IMG/VR virus record: IMGVR_UViG_3300035661_000086
Location: 1 to 51,101 of that record
DNA: 51,101 nucleotides
Strand: one strand, 5' to 3'
Source: a virus
Positions 41,233-49,322 of this stretch are shown piece by piece. Within the stretch, counting starts at the first letter, position 1, and each line of letters begins with the position of its first letter. The translations under genes were made by a program, and so were the position numbers. Below the pieces are notes generated by a model, which made no database searches, was not told the DNA's origin, and saw nothing but the letters and a program-made list of their open reading frames with translations.

Positions 41233-41786
41233 AGACAGTGCTTGGCTTTGACGTGTCTAGTTCGACAATTGGATGGTGTGAGTTAGAAATTCAAGAAGAT
41301 AACACTATCAAGTATATTGATTCGGGTTATTTCAAACCTGTGAAAATAGGTTCAATAGTTGATCGTATAGTAGATACTAGGGATAAAATTCAGGAGATTA
41401 TCAATAAATCAAAACCAGATTATATTGGCGTAGAAGATTTAATAAAATTCATGCCTAAAAGTACGGCTACAACTGTAGTAATGTTGACAACATTCAATCG
41501 TATGGTTTGTTTAACTAGTTATGACTATTTGAAATCCAATCCCGGGTTGTTCAATGTTATGACAATCAGACATGGATTGAAAACTTCTAAAGTGCTGCCA
41601 AAAAAAGAAGATATGCCGGAGCTTGTGGCAAAACATTTAGGAATTACGTTTCCCTATGAGAGAATCACTAAGGGTAAGAATAAGGGTGGCATAAAAGAAG
41701 AAAATAGAGATAGGGCTGACGGTATTGCCGTTGCTCTGTATTATGCATTTGTATTAACAGGTAAGGCTAAAGGTAAACGCAAATGA
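41229..41786 (+). CDS. ruvC: RuvC-like Holliday junction resolvase
   Basis: The 185-residue product has the RNase H-fold residues of RuvC: Asp8 in G-F-D-V-S-S-S-T-I-G, Glu69 in I-G-V-E-D, and Asp161/Asp164 in R-D-R-A-D-G-I-A-V-A-L. A basic tail follows. RuvC cuts four-way junctions made by RecA and resolves branched phage DNA before packaging. GGAG is four bases before the ATG within the end of the HNH gene, so the two are coupled. It also overlaps DnaJ. Confidence 0.92.
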   Translation: MKTVLGFDVSSSTIGWCELEIQEDNTIKYIDSGYFKPVKIGSIVDRIVDTRDKIQEIINKSKPDYIGVEDLIKFMPKSTATTVVMLTTFNRMVCLTSYDYLKSNPGLFNVMTIRHGLKTSKVLPKKEDMPELVAKHLGITFPYERITKGKNKGGIKEENRDRADGIAVALYYAFVLTGKAKGKRK

Positions 41787-42790
41787 ATTTGCAAGAAGCA
41801 TATTCAATATTAGAATTATCTCCGGAAACTTCTCCGGAAGATGCTAAAAAGAAATATAGAGAACTTACTAAAAAGTATCATCCTGATGTTAATAAAGAAG
41901 ATGGTGCTGAAAATAAATTCAAAAAGATTAATGAAGCTTATCGGTGTGTTGTTAATGGAAAAGGCACCGATCCTGAGCCAGTGATACAAGAATCTGGGTT
42001 TAATCCATTTCAAGGATTTCCTGGAATCAATATAAATCCTTTTGGAGGAAGACAGCAGACACAAATAGAACATATTGTACTTCAAATCACCTTATCATTC
42101 AAAGAATCTATTTTGGGTTGTCAAAAGGAAATTTCTTTTACCAGAAATGGTAAGTGTGCAGATTGTAATGGTCAAGGACAGATACAATCTAATAATGGAT
42201 GTGATAAGTGTGGAGGAAAAGGGCAAATTATTGGTAAACAGGGAAACATGATGTTTACCAGGACATGTGATAAATGTTTTGGAAGAATCCCTATTAATCA
42301 ATGTCGCACTTGTTCATCGAAAGGTACTATTAGTACTCAGGTTTCTGGAAGTGTCAATGTGCCACCTGGCGTAGTGTCAGGAAACATTTTGAGGCTGAAT
42401 GGTTTTGGACATTATGTTAATAGCTTTATGGGCATGGATCAATATTCAGAAGCACACCTTCATTTAACAGTTATTCCAGAAGAAGGATTATCGTTGGAAG
42501 GACAAGATGTTGTTTCACACTTAAATCTATCTTTTCTAGATGCGTTACAGGGTATTAATGTTCAAGTAAAAACCATTATGGGAGAAAAAGAATTAATAAT
42601 TCCCCCTTGTTCTAGAAACAAAGATGAAATAAAGATACCTAACCTAGGTGTTAATGGTGTAGGATCTCAAAAAGTAATAATAGATGTTACTTATCCAGAA
42701 GATGTAGAGATAATATCTAGGTTAATCAATGTGTTGAATGGTCATCAAACTTACGATCCAAGTGACATAGATCATTTAGATAAGGATTAA
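41783..42790 (+). CDS. dnaJ: DnaJ (Hsp40) co-chaperone
   Basis: The J domain (1-60) has the essential H33-P-D35 motif. A Gly/Phe-rich segment (F-N-P-F-Q-G-F-P-G) follows, then the zinc centre with four C-x-x-C units (C-A-D-C-N-G-Q-G, C-D-K-C-G-G-K-G, C-D-K-C-F-G, C-R-T-C-S-S-K-G). The third unit has lost its second glycine. C-terminal substrate-binding domains complete 335 residues. It should stimulate host DnaK. Phages often need DnaJ/DnaK to remodel replication complexes, and the gene is coupled to RuvC in the replication block. Confidence 0.96.
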   Translation: MNLQEAYSILELSPETSPEDAKKKYRELTKKYHPDVNKEDGAENKFKKINEAYRCVVNGKGTDPEPVIQESGFNPFQGFPGININPFGGRQQTQIEHIVLQITLSFKESILGCQKEISFTRNGKCADCNGQGQIQSNNGCDKCGGKGQIIGKQGNMMFTRTCDKCFGRIPINQCRTCSSKGTISTQVSGSVNVPPGVVSGNILRLNGFGHYVNSFMGMDQYSEAHLHLTVIPEEGLSLEGQDVVSHLNLSFLDALQGINVQVKTIMGEKELIIPPCSRNKDEIKIPNLGVNGVGSQKVIIDVTYPEDVEIISRLINVLNGHQTYDPSDIDHLDKD

Positions 42791-42793
42791 ATT

Positions 42794-43138
42794 ATGCCGT
42801 TTGCTATGAGTTGTACAAATAAGGGATGCGGAAAAACACAAGAACCATACCTGGATCCCAAAGATAAAGATAATAAAGTATATTGTTCTTTGTGCGATAG
42901 AGAAATAGATAATGTCAGTCATTTTGCTAAAATTCAAATGAAGAATTTAAAGCAATTTAAGCAAAAGAAAAATCTCTCATATTCTGTGAAATGCAAAAAA
43001 TGTGAACGTGAGGGTAGACCAAAAGTAATTAATGATGACGTGGTTTGCGCCTCCTGTTCTAAACCGTTGGATCATTTAAGTCTACCATTCAAAAATATGT
43101 TGAAAGAAAAACTTAAAAATATAAATGATGAATTCTAA
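42794..43138 (+). CDS. Double zinc-ribbon protein, 114 aa
   Basis: C-T-N-K-G-C (7-12) with C-S-L-C (31-34) and C-K-K-C (67-70) with C-A-S-C (86-89) give two zinc ribbons linked by a basic helix (K-N-L-K-Q-F-K-Q-K-K). The layout suits nucleic-acid or polymerase binding. It lies three bases after DnaJ and 27 before the primase core, so a role with primase is conceivable, especially as the primase zinc domain is encoded elsewhere. Confidence 0.75.
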   Translation: MPFAMSCTNKGCGKTQEPYLDPKDKDNKVYCSLCDREIDNVSHFAKIQMKNLKQFKQKKNLSYSVKCKKCEREGRPKVINDDVVCASCSKPLDHLSLPFKNMLKEKLKNINDEF

Positions 43139-43165
43139 AACCTAAGTGTTAAGAAAGTTTAACTT

Positions 43166-43921
43166 ATGTTTGATCAAATTATTAGTTCTTGTCAATTTTT
43201 ACTACATAACTATCCAGAAGCACAAGATTGCAAGACTTATCTTGACTATCGTTTAAGTACTGAAAGTCAGGATAAGTTTCAATTTGGATATTTCCCCAAT
43301 CTTCATAATTTGAAAGCTTTAACTTCTTTGGTTGGAGAAGATTCACTTAGGGAAACGAAAATCTTCTACTCAAGAGAAATTGAAGATTCTCTTTATCCTC
43401 GCACAGTAAACTTTTCATATTTCGATGATTATCCATTAGTAATGCCTTTTAAGGATGCTTATGGAAATATCGTAGCTATAGTTGGAAGGTCGCTACTTCC
43501 AGATAATGAAAGAAAAGTTAAAAACATTTCTAAATATAAGAATACTGTTTTTACTAAAGGTAATTATTTGTTTGGAATGTATGAAAATAAGCAATCTATC
43601 ATAGATAATGATCTAGTGTATGTGGTAGAGGGTCAATTTGATGTAATCAAGGCTCATGAGAAGGGAATGAAAAATGTTGTCGGTTTAGGTAATTCTAATA
43701 TGACTGCCTATCAATTTTCCGTCATTAGCAGATACACTGATAATATAATCTTGCTATTAGATAGTGATGAAGCGGGAGAGAAGGGGAGAAAACGCATCAT
43801 AGATAAATTTGGCAAGCATGCCAATATTCAAAATTTTTACTTACCTGATAATTATAAAGACATTGACGAGTTCTTCGCTAAGAATGAATACGAATCTTTG
43901 TCTTTTGTTGTCAGGGGGTAA
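43166..43921 (+). CDS. DnaG-type primase catalytic (TOPRIM) protein
   Basis: The 251 residues contain the primase N-terminal RNA-polymerase subdomain (F-Q-F-G-Y-F-P, V-M-P-F-K-D-A-Y-G-N-I-V-A-I-V-G-R). The TOPRIM motifs V-V-E-G-Q-F-D (Glu155) and L-L-D-S-D-E-A-G (Asp199, Asp201) follow. Neither the zinc domain nor a helicase-binding C-terminus is attached; the zinc domain is in the gene at 18.7 kb. The product should make RNA primers, perhaps with that partner in trans. The closest bacterial design is one 580-residue protein. Confidence 0.9.
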   Translation: MFDQIISSCQFLLHNYPEAQDCKTYLDYRLSTESQDKFQFGYFPNLHNLKALTSLVGEDSLRETKIFYSREIEDSLYPRTVNFSYFDDYPLVMPFKDAYGNIVAIVGRSLLPDNERKVKNISKYKNTVFTKGNYLFGMYENKQSIIDNDLVYVVEGQFDVIKAHEKGMKNVVGLGNSNMTAYQFSVISRYTDNIILLLDSDEAGEKGRKRIIDKFGKHANIQNFYLPDNYKDIDEFFAKNEYESLSFVVRG

Positions 43922-43953
43922 TTACTATCTGGTATATGATAGTTCGAGGTTTT

Positions 43954-44223
43954 ATGGAACATGTATTGACGGAAGAGCAAAAGGTATTTCTAGACTTAAT
44001 TGCAGGGTGTAAAGTGTGCAAAATGAATGGATCAGTATGGTGTGACAGTAGACCTGCTACACATAAGTTAGCCGAAGAATTAATAAAGAAAGGTTGGCTA
44101 ATTGAAACTACTGAGAAGCATTTTGCACTGGGCGGAAAAGATAGAAGTTTTGAAATAACTGATAAAGGTATGTCTGAAACTACTTGGGTTCAAGTTTCAG
44201 AAAACGATTTAATCGAGGAGTGA
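43954..44223 (+). CDS. Small winged-helix-like protein, 89 aa
   Basis: The ATG chosen has GAGG six bases upstream; an in-frame ATG 18 bases earlier lacks one. The helical N-terminus (T-E-E-Q-K-V-F-L-D-L-I) carries C-K-V-C and a third Cys nearby. L-A-E-E-L-I-K-K-G-W-L-I-E-T and a strand pair (S-F-E-I-T-D-K-G) follow, the order of a winged helix. A transcription-regulator role is plausible but not proven. It lies in one operon with the sigma-like gene. Confidence 0.65.
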   Translation: MEHVLTEEQKVFLDLIAGCKVCKMNGSVWCDSRPATHKLAEELIKKGWLIETTEKHFALGGKDRSFEITDKGMSETTWVQVSENDLIEE

Positions 44224-44225
44224 AT

Positions 44226-44666
44226 ATGGAACGTAGAAAAAATAGATCAGACAAATACCAATGGGTTCTATTAGAAACCGTATGCTCAAACGATATGATG
44301 GAGGCTTTTTGTAACGAAGATAGTATTTACAATAGGCTTAATCCATTTGAATACAATGAGGATTTAATGAATCTTGAAGATCAACTCAAAAAAGAATTTT
44401 GGAGAGTAGTTGATACCCTTTTGACACCAAGACAAAGAGAAGTAATTAGATTATATGCTGATGGTTATACCCAAATGGAAATAGCCAAAATGCTAAATGT
44501 CAATCAAAGCTCTATTACCAAATCTTTGAACGGAAACGTTGACTATAAGAATGGTAAAAAGATTTACGGTGGAGCTAGGAAGAAAATTCGCAAGATTATT
44601 GAGAATGATGAGAAGATCAAAGATATTCTCAAAAAGATGGATGAGATAAGAGAATCAAAATGGTGA
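44226..44666 (+). CDS. Sigma-70 region-4-like HTH protein
   Basis: The start follows a perfect GAGGAG. Residues about 67-105 read L-T-P-R-Q-R-E-V-I-R-L-Y-A-D-G-Y-T-Q-M-E-I-A-K-M-L, continuing as N-V-N-Q-S-S-I-T-K-S-L, a textbook region-4 helix-turn-helix. No regions 2 or 3 are present. The C-terminal part is basic (G-G-A-R-K-K-I-R-K-I-I). It is 146 residues. It could steer RNA polymerase to phage promoters or bind another DNA site; regions that contact the polymerase core are not visible. Confidence 0.8.
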   Translation: MERRKNRSDKYQWVLLETVCSNDMMEAFCNEDSIYNRLNPFEYNEDLMNLEDQLKKEFWRVVDTLLTPRQREVIRLYADGYTQMEIAKMLNVNQSSITKSLNGNVDYKNGKKIYGGARKKIRKIIENDEKIKDILKKMDEIRESKW

Positions 44667-44669
44667 TTT

Positions 44670-44855
44670 ATGTTCAGTGATGGATATGTAAGTTCAAACT
44701 ATCATTATGATCCTAAAAAAGCAGAATTGCTAGATAAATTAGAGATACCTAATGATGGCGTTTCGATAAGCGTTAGAGTATTATATGACATCTTACTTGA
44801 TGAGGGTAAGATTGATGAAATAGTTAGAAAACTCAAGATGAAAGCCTTTTGGTAA
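44670..44855 (+). CDS. Small unknown with KAFW tail, 61 aa
   Basis: The gene is three bases after the sigma-like gene. Its last 27 residues (V-L-Y-D-I-L ... I-V-R-K-L-K-M-K-A-F-W) are clearly related to the end of the next gene, also at DNA level. The N-terminal 30 residues differ. It may be a shortened duplicate. Function unknown. Confidence 0.65.
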   Translation: MFSDGYVSSNYHYDPKKAELLDKLEIPNDGVSISVRVLYDILLDEGKIDEIVRKLKMKAFW

Positions 44856-44859
44856 TAAG

Positions 44860-45300
44860 ATGAGTGAATTCCATGAAATGAGCAGTAAGTTTCGCGAAAT
44901 CATAGAGAAATTATGGAAAATGCCTGCACATAGCAGGCATGACACAAAAGGATTAACAGTTGCAATAACTTATATAGGCAATCTTATGAAAGAGGCAACT
45001 GAGGCATCCGAAGCAAATGAATTGACTAAAGAAGAATCTACCGAAATATTTTCACTCCTTGGACGAGATATACAAAGATTAAAAGATAAAGTCAAATCTA
45101 TTAACTCTATCAATCAAGCCGTCGAAGATCGTAAAAAGTTAATAGAGAAATCAAGAGAGATGTTAACAGCACTTGGAATATTTTATTCAGTTCGGGGTGG
45201 CGAAGACACTGTGAAGATAACTAATTTATATGAAATATTTTCAGATGAAAATAGATTTAATGAAATAGTGAGAAAACTTAAGATAAGGGCTTTTTGGTAA
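44860..45300 (+). CDS. Unknown coiled-coil protein with RAFW tail, 146 aa
   Basis: This helical, charged protein (residues 5-110) ends in L-Y-E-I-F-S ... I-V-R-K-L-K-I-R-A-F-W, paralogous to the preceding gene's end. An ATGCCTGC/GCAGGCAT hairpin with five-base loop lies inside the coding sequence at 44920-44940. The stop overlaps a following small start (TAATG). Function unknown. Confidence 0.7.
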   Translation: MSEFHEMSSKFREIIEKLWKMPAHSRHDTKGLTVAITYIGNLMKEATEASEANELTKEESTEIFSLLGRDIQRLKDKVKSINSINQAVEDRKKLIEKSREMLTALGIFYSVRGGEDTVKITNLYEIFSDENRFNEIVRKLKIRAFW

Positions 45301-45422
45301 TGGAATTAGTAAAACCCTGTATAAATTACGCCAAAAACCCTTTAAAGAAATATAATTTCACAAAGGTATTTGAAAGAAATCTATTACACTGTGTAATGGA
45401 TGTTATGGTATTGGATTTGTAA
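45300..45422 (+). CDS. Possible 40-aa protein
   Basis: The ATG overlaps the preceding TAA and opens 40 codons. The product has a Lys/Tyr/Phe-rich start (K-N-P-L-K-K-Y-N-F) and a hydrophobic end (C-V-M-D-V-M-V-L-D-L). Coupling to the previous stop and filling of an otherwise empty stretch are the only support. The remaining 76 bases before the next gene show only AT-rich sequence and a GGGAG ribosome site. Confidence 0.4.
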   Translation: MELVKPCINYAKNPLKKYNFTKVFERNLLHCVMDVMVLDL

Positions 45423-45498
45423 CCCTTCTATTAAAAAGTAGAGAATTTATCAATATTTCTTTATCTATGGTAGGTATATTGTGTTTACGGGAGACGTA

Positions 45499-45954
45499 AT
45501 GTCAAAATTTTCAATAGATTACTCAAGGCTGGAGAACAAACTTTACAAAAAAGCCTATAGACTTGAAGATGTGAAAGATCGCCTTGAAACTGTTGCGTTC
45601 GATGTTGTAAGATTTAAGGACGGAGACAGTGGCGCTGATTTATGGCAAGTTCAAAGCTCTGATGATGGCGAATACATTGTATCACTTTACCAACCAGAAG
45701 ATGAGAAGACTGCTGCGGTTTGGGATGTCGCAATTAGCAAGACTGCTGGTGATTTACAGATTTCTTATAAAGGTGACCCTATAGTAAGGGTAGCATCTTC
45801 CAAGCTAGGGATACCTAGTAGTGAGATCAGTAAAGTAAAAGATTACTTACCAACTAGATTAGCTGAGAACAAGAAATTGGTAAAGGCATTGCTTAATGAA
45901 TTATCAGCGGCTTCTAAGGAAGCAGTTCTAAACAAATATCCGGAATTGGTCTAA
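45499..45954 (+). CDS. Unknown protein, 151 aa, likely virion block
   Basis: The ATG has GGGAG six bases upstream; a GTG 18 bases earlier in frame is less likely. The product has a helical N-terminus, a beta-rich centre (D-L-W-Q-V-Q-S-S-D-D-G-E-Y-I-V-S-L-Y) and a helical C-terminus. No motif is recognised. It opens a block of four long genes that differ in style from the replication genes, possibly virion components. Confidence 0.72.
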   Translation: MSKFSIDYSRLENKLYKKAYRLEDVKDRLETVAFDVVRFKDGDSGADLWQVQSSDDGEYIVSLYQPEDEKTAAVWDVAISKTAGDLQISYKGDPIVRVASSKLGIPSSEISKVKDYLPTRLAENKKLVKALLNELSAASKEAVLNKYPELV

Positions 45955-45974
45955 CAAACATTATAGGATGCTAA

Positions 45975-47582
45975 ATGAGTCTCGAAAAAATTCAGCAATT
46001 AGTAAGTTCACTAGCTAAATCAATAGACGACAATGAAAAATTGGCTACACCAATTCTTGCGGCTAAATTGGCTAAGTACGTGAACCTCTACCCCCAAGAT
46101 CAGACTTTGGGATCCATGTCTAGAGTAATCGAAAAAATGGCATCCAATAACACACTTTTTATTAAAAAGGCTGATTTCAAATCACTATACAATAAATTGT
46201 ATTCACGTAATAACAAAGTGGCTGAGCTTTTTCAAGATGAGTTAGGTATCATTGATAATGAGCCTAATATCAAGACTTATGAAAGAGATGATGCTGCCAT
46301 GCTTAACCCTTATCAGGTAGGAGATCAAATTTTATCAAATGCTTTAAATAGTGTTTTTGATGGTTCCCCTGTTAAGATGTATAATCAAAGTTTGGCTAAT
46401 CAAGCTATAAAAACCGTTGCTTCTACTTTAGATTCTTGGAACTTGAGACCATCTTCATTAGTAATGGAAGATGGTAATGATAAGTTTTTAATGATTAGAG
46501 CAGAATACGAAACTCCAAAAGGTGTTACTGGATTTTATGTTCCAGTAGAAATTCATCGCGGAAAACTTTCAGAAGCATCTGTTTTTATGGGTAATACTGG
46601 TCCACAAGATTTGGATCATACTAATGTTAAAAAGTATGTTACCACTAATGCTGGTAGCAAATTAAAAGCTAGCGGAACATCTATCTTGAGTTTACTAACT
46701 CAAGCATCTACTGAAAATAGAGAAATTAGTGCGGCTGAATTAGCATTGACTAAACTTAATGCTACTAGACAGGGAAAGTCAGAATTCTTTCACAATCAGA
46801 TTGTTGGTCAAAAGATGGCAGAAGCATCTGTAAAAGATGTTGAACTACCAAAATCTGATGAATTCCAATCATTTGAAGAGAAATTTGCTTCGCCACAAGG
46901 TACGGCAATGTTACAATTTGGAGAACAAGTTGTAAAATTAGCTCGCGAATGTGTTGCTCGTGAAATTCTTGGATTTGGATATAAAAATCCGCAAATTACA
47001 GTATCAGGATCAGAGCCGGGCGCAATTTATTTGAGCGTTGCATTAAATAATGGTCGTGTAGGATTTACTGTGCCAATTAAGGTTGCAAATGGTAAGATCT
47101 CTTCACCATCTGTAATGCTATGTAATGGAACTGTTGGTTCTTTCAGCGAAGAAACCATAAACACTCTAGTTAAGAGTAACCATTCTGACTTCAAAGCTGC
47201 TGCCTCCGCCTCACCTGTGTATAATCTTAAACCAAGTGAATTAATTACTAATATTAAGAAAGCACTAAGTGAAGGAAATCATGAAGGTGCTGAAGATGCT
47301 TTGAATGTATTAGCAAATTCTAGAGATGCAAAAGCATATGCCTTTGGATTCCAAGCTTTTGTTCAAGGATTATCAGGCAAGGTCGCTAACGCTTCTGCCG
47401 AACCAACTTGCAACAAAATGATTAAAAGTGCTTCCAGTGAACATCCAATTTGTTCACACACTGGACTACCGGTTCATAAGACTTACATTGATAAAGAAGG
47501 TAATTGCAGACCTCTATATAGGAAAGGTATGGAAGAAGGTTACGAAGCTGTTACATTTAACAACTACAAGATTTTTGGGTAA
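45975..47582 (+). CDS. Unknown 535-aa protein with internal duplication
   Basis: Two segments, about residues 142-222 and 319-402, share an order of helix, strand, V-x-G-F-x-V-P-V/I strand, G-K-L/I-S-x-x-S-V strand and N-G/T-G turn. They look like one domain duplicated. The N-terminal 90 residues are helical. The C-terminus has C-S-H-T-G-L-P-V-H and a later Cys, possibly a zinc site. No enzyme motif. A virion structural protein is the most likely class, inferred from size and neighbours. Confidence 0.8.
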   Translation: MSLEKIQQLVSSLAKSIDDNEKLATPILAAKLAKYVNLYPQDQTLGSMSRVIEKMASNNTLFIKKADFKSLYNKLYSRNNKVAELFQDELGIIDNEPNIKTYERDDAAMLNPYQVGDQILSNALNSVFDGSPVKMYNQSLANQAIKTVASTLDSWNLRPSSLVMEDGNDKFLMIRAEYETPKGVTGFYVPVEIHRGKLSEASVFMGNTGPQDLDHTNVKKYVTTNAGSKLKASGTSILSLLTQASTENREISAAELALTKLNATRQGKSEFFHNQIVGQKMAEASVKDVELPKSDEFQSFEEKFASPQGTAMLQFGEQVVKLARECVAREILGFGYKNPQITVSGSEPGAIYLSVALNNGRVGFTVPIKVANGKISSPSVMLCNGTVGSFSEETINTLVKSNHSDFKAAASASPVYNLKPSELITNIKKALSEGNHEGAEDALNVLANSRDAKAYAFGFQAFVQGLSGKVANASAEPTCNKMIKSASSEHPICSHTGLPVHKTYIDKEGNCRPLYRKGMEEGYEAVTFNNYKIFG

Positions 47583-47587
47583 TACAA

Positions 47588-48586
47588 ATGACAACAGAGA
47601 GGCTAGCAAAAGCTGTTGAGGTTAAATATGTTCTCAAATTAGCTTCTACTAAATTAGATGAGGCTAAGAAGGAAATTAAGCTAGCTTATCAGCTACATGT
47701 ATCAGAAACTGCAAAAGAACCGGTTATTAGTAAAGTATCAAAAGAGTTTAATGAACCAGAAACTACCAAATTAGTTGAAATAATGGAAGATTTGGTGAAA
47801 AACATAAATGATTACGATGCTCCCACACTTTTTACACAAGTGAATGAAGTTCTAAAAATCATTTCTGAATATAAAAAAGATCCAGAGAAAAAGGTTAGAA
47901 ACTTTATTCATGATGCTATCAGAATCAAAAGACAAAGTGATATTCAATACAGAGAACATATAAAATCAAAGTATGAAACTGCTTTAACCAGGATCTTTGG
48001 ATTATTAGAAAAAGCTGCTATAAAATTAAAAACCTTAGTTCCAGAAGGGTCATTAGCAGGTGGTTTAATTGAACCTCAAAGAAAAGAATTAAGTAAAGAT
48101 AAAATACAGAGATTTTTGATTACTCCAGAAGCTCAAGCTATGGGGTTAACTACTTTAGATATTGTAACGAAAGTTTTGGAGTATCCAGAATTAAGACAAA
48201 AACTAACAACTGTTATCAATGCCATAGATAGAGGTCATCGTCCTGCGGATGCTCCCGAATTAAGCAGAGAGGTAGAATATCTAGCTCAACTTATCAGACA
48301 AAGGTTGTCTGATAATGATAGTTATTTTGAACATGGAGCAGAGCCTGAAACCGAAGTTTCAGAAGATGAGTTAGCTAAAATTAAAGAACTAAAAGAGAAA
48401 TCAAAATTGCGTAAAGAAGAGGCTGCCAGGCTTGAAAGAGAGCGTATGCAACCATTGATTCAACAAAGAGATGATGCACATGCTCAAAGAATAATTGAAG
48501 AAGATCGTCAACGCCTTATTCGAAGCGACGGTGTTTTGAAGTTTCTTGACAAACTTTTATTAAAGGGTACCTATGAGAATAGCTGA
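47588..48586 (+). CDS. Unknown coiled-coil protein, 332 aa
   Basis: The gene starts five bases after the previous stop. It is almost wholly helical: residues 1-140 charged helices, and 260-310 a strongly Glu/Arg/Lys-rich single helix. The last residues overlap the next gene by 14 bases. The long helices suggest a scaffold, tail-rod or assembly protein. No family is recognised. Confidence 0.75.
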   Translation: MTTERLAKAVEVKYVLKLASTKLDEAKKEIKLAYQLHVSETAKEPVISKVSKEFNEPETTKLVEIMEDLVKNINDYDAPTLFTQVNEVLKIISEYKKDPEKKVRNFIHDAIRIKRQSDIQYREHIKSKYETALTRIFGLLEKAAIKLKTLVPEGSLAGGLIEPQRKELSKDKIQRFLITPEAQAMGLTTLDIVTKVLEYPELRQKLTTVINAIDRGHRPADAPELSREVEYLAQLIRQRLSDNDSYFEHGAEPETEVSEDELAKIKELKEKSKLRKEEAARLERERMQPLIQQRDDAHAQRIIEEDRQRLIRSDGVLKFLDKLLLKGTYENS

Positions 48587-49283
48587 ATTATTGAATACTA
48601 TGGCTTCTTGGCTAGAGAGTCCAAACAACGAAGCACTTATGTTAGCAGAAGGTGATGACACTTGCGCTAACATAGTGGCTGAATCTTGTGTTTTAGCTGC
48701 CCAATTGTTAAAAAATGCCGCCGAGCAAGTAGATGCTATTGAACCTGTTGAATCTGTAATTACTCCGGATTCGATAGACGGCATGGCTGCTCTTGCTACT
48801 GCGCTATATTCATCTGGCGATCCAGAATTAAAAAAACAAGCATCTGTAATTGATGAGTTGTTGTTGACTATTGCTGCTCCACCTAATGCTTTAGCTGCTA
48901 GAAAAGATCTAGAAGATAATAGATTAGAAGAGTTGAAAAAGAAATATGAAGATCCTCGTAAAGAATTAGCAAAAACCAATAAAATTGCAGACTCAGAAAA
49001 GGCAATTGATAAGAGCAAGTTTATAAAACAGTTTAATATTCTTGAAGCTCCTTTAAGCACAAGATATTGTCCTGATCATGCGGGTGTTCAAATATCTCGT
49101 GTAGGTGAGCATATTTGGCAATGTGAAATGGATAAAAAAACATACAATTTTGAAACTGGTTTTGAGTTAAATAATGGAACCAAGGTTCCTGGTGGCGATG
49201 TGTCACAACAAACTCAAGGTTTAGGCGTTCCTACTCATGCAATTTTCGATACTAGAAGCGGACGTTTGGGACAAAATAATTAA
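48573..49283 (+). CDS. Unknown protein with C-terminal zinc-type domain, 236 aa
   Basis: Residues 1-110 are Ala-rich helices. A charged linker follows to 150. The C-terminal 75 residues carry R-Y-C-P-D-H-A-G and W-Q-C-E-M-D-K-K-T-Y-N-F-E and end V-P-G-G-D-V-S-Q-Q-T with A-I-F-D-T-R. This is a compact domain with Cys/His ligands. Overlap with the previous gene places it in the same probable virion operon. Confidence 0.76.
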   Translation: MRIAELLNTMASWLESPNNEALMLAEGDDTCANIVAESCVLAAQLLKNAAEQVDAIEPVESVITPDSIDGMAALATALYSSGDPELKKQASVIDELLLTIAAPPNALAARKDLEDNRLEELKKKYEDPRKELAKTNKIADSEKAIDKSKFIKQFNILEAPLSTRYCPDHAGVQISRVGEHIWQCEMDKKTYNFETGFELNNGTKVPGGDVSQQTQGLGVPTHAIFDTRSGRLGQNN

Positions 49284-49322
49284 ACTAGGGAAGGTATTCT
49301 AGGAATAATAACTCATTATTAT

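Noticed and set aside
44920-44940. ATGCCTGC/GCAGGCAT hairpin inside the RAFW-tail gene as a regulatory element
   Set aside because: It is 8 bp and internal to a gene with no T run or known context. It is noted in the gene entry but too weak to stand alone.
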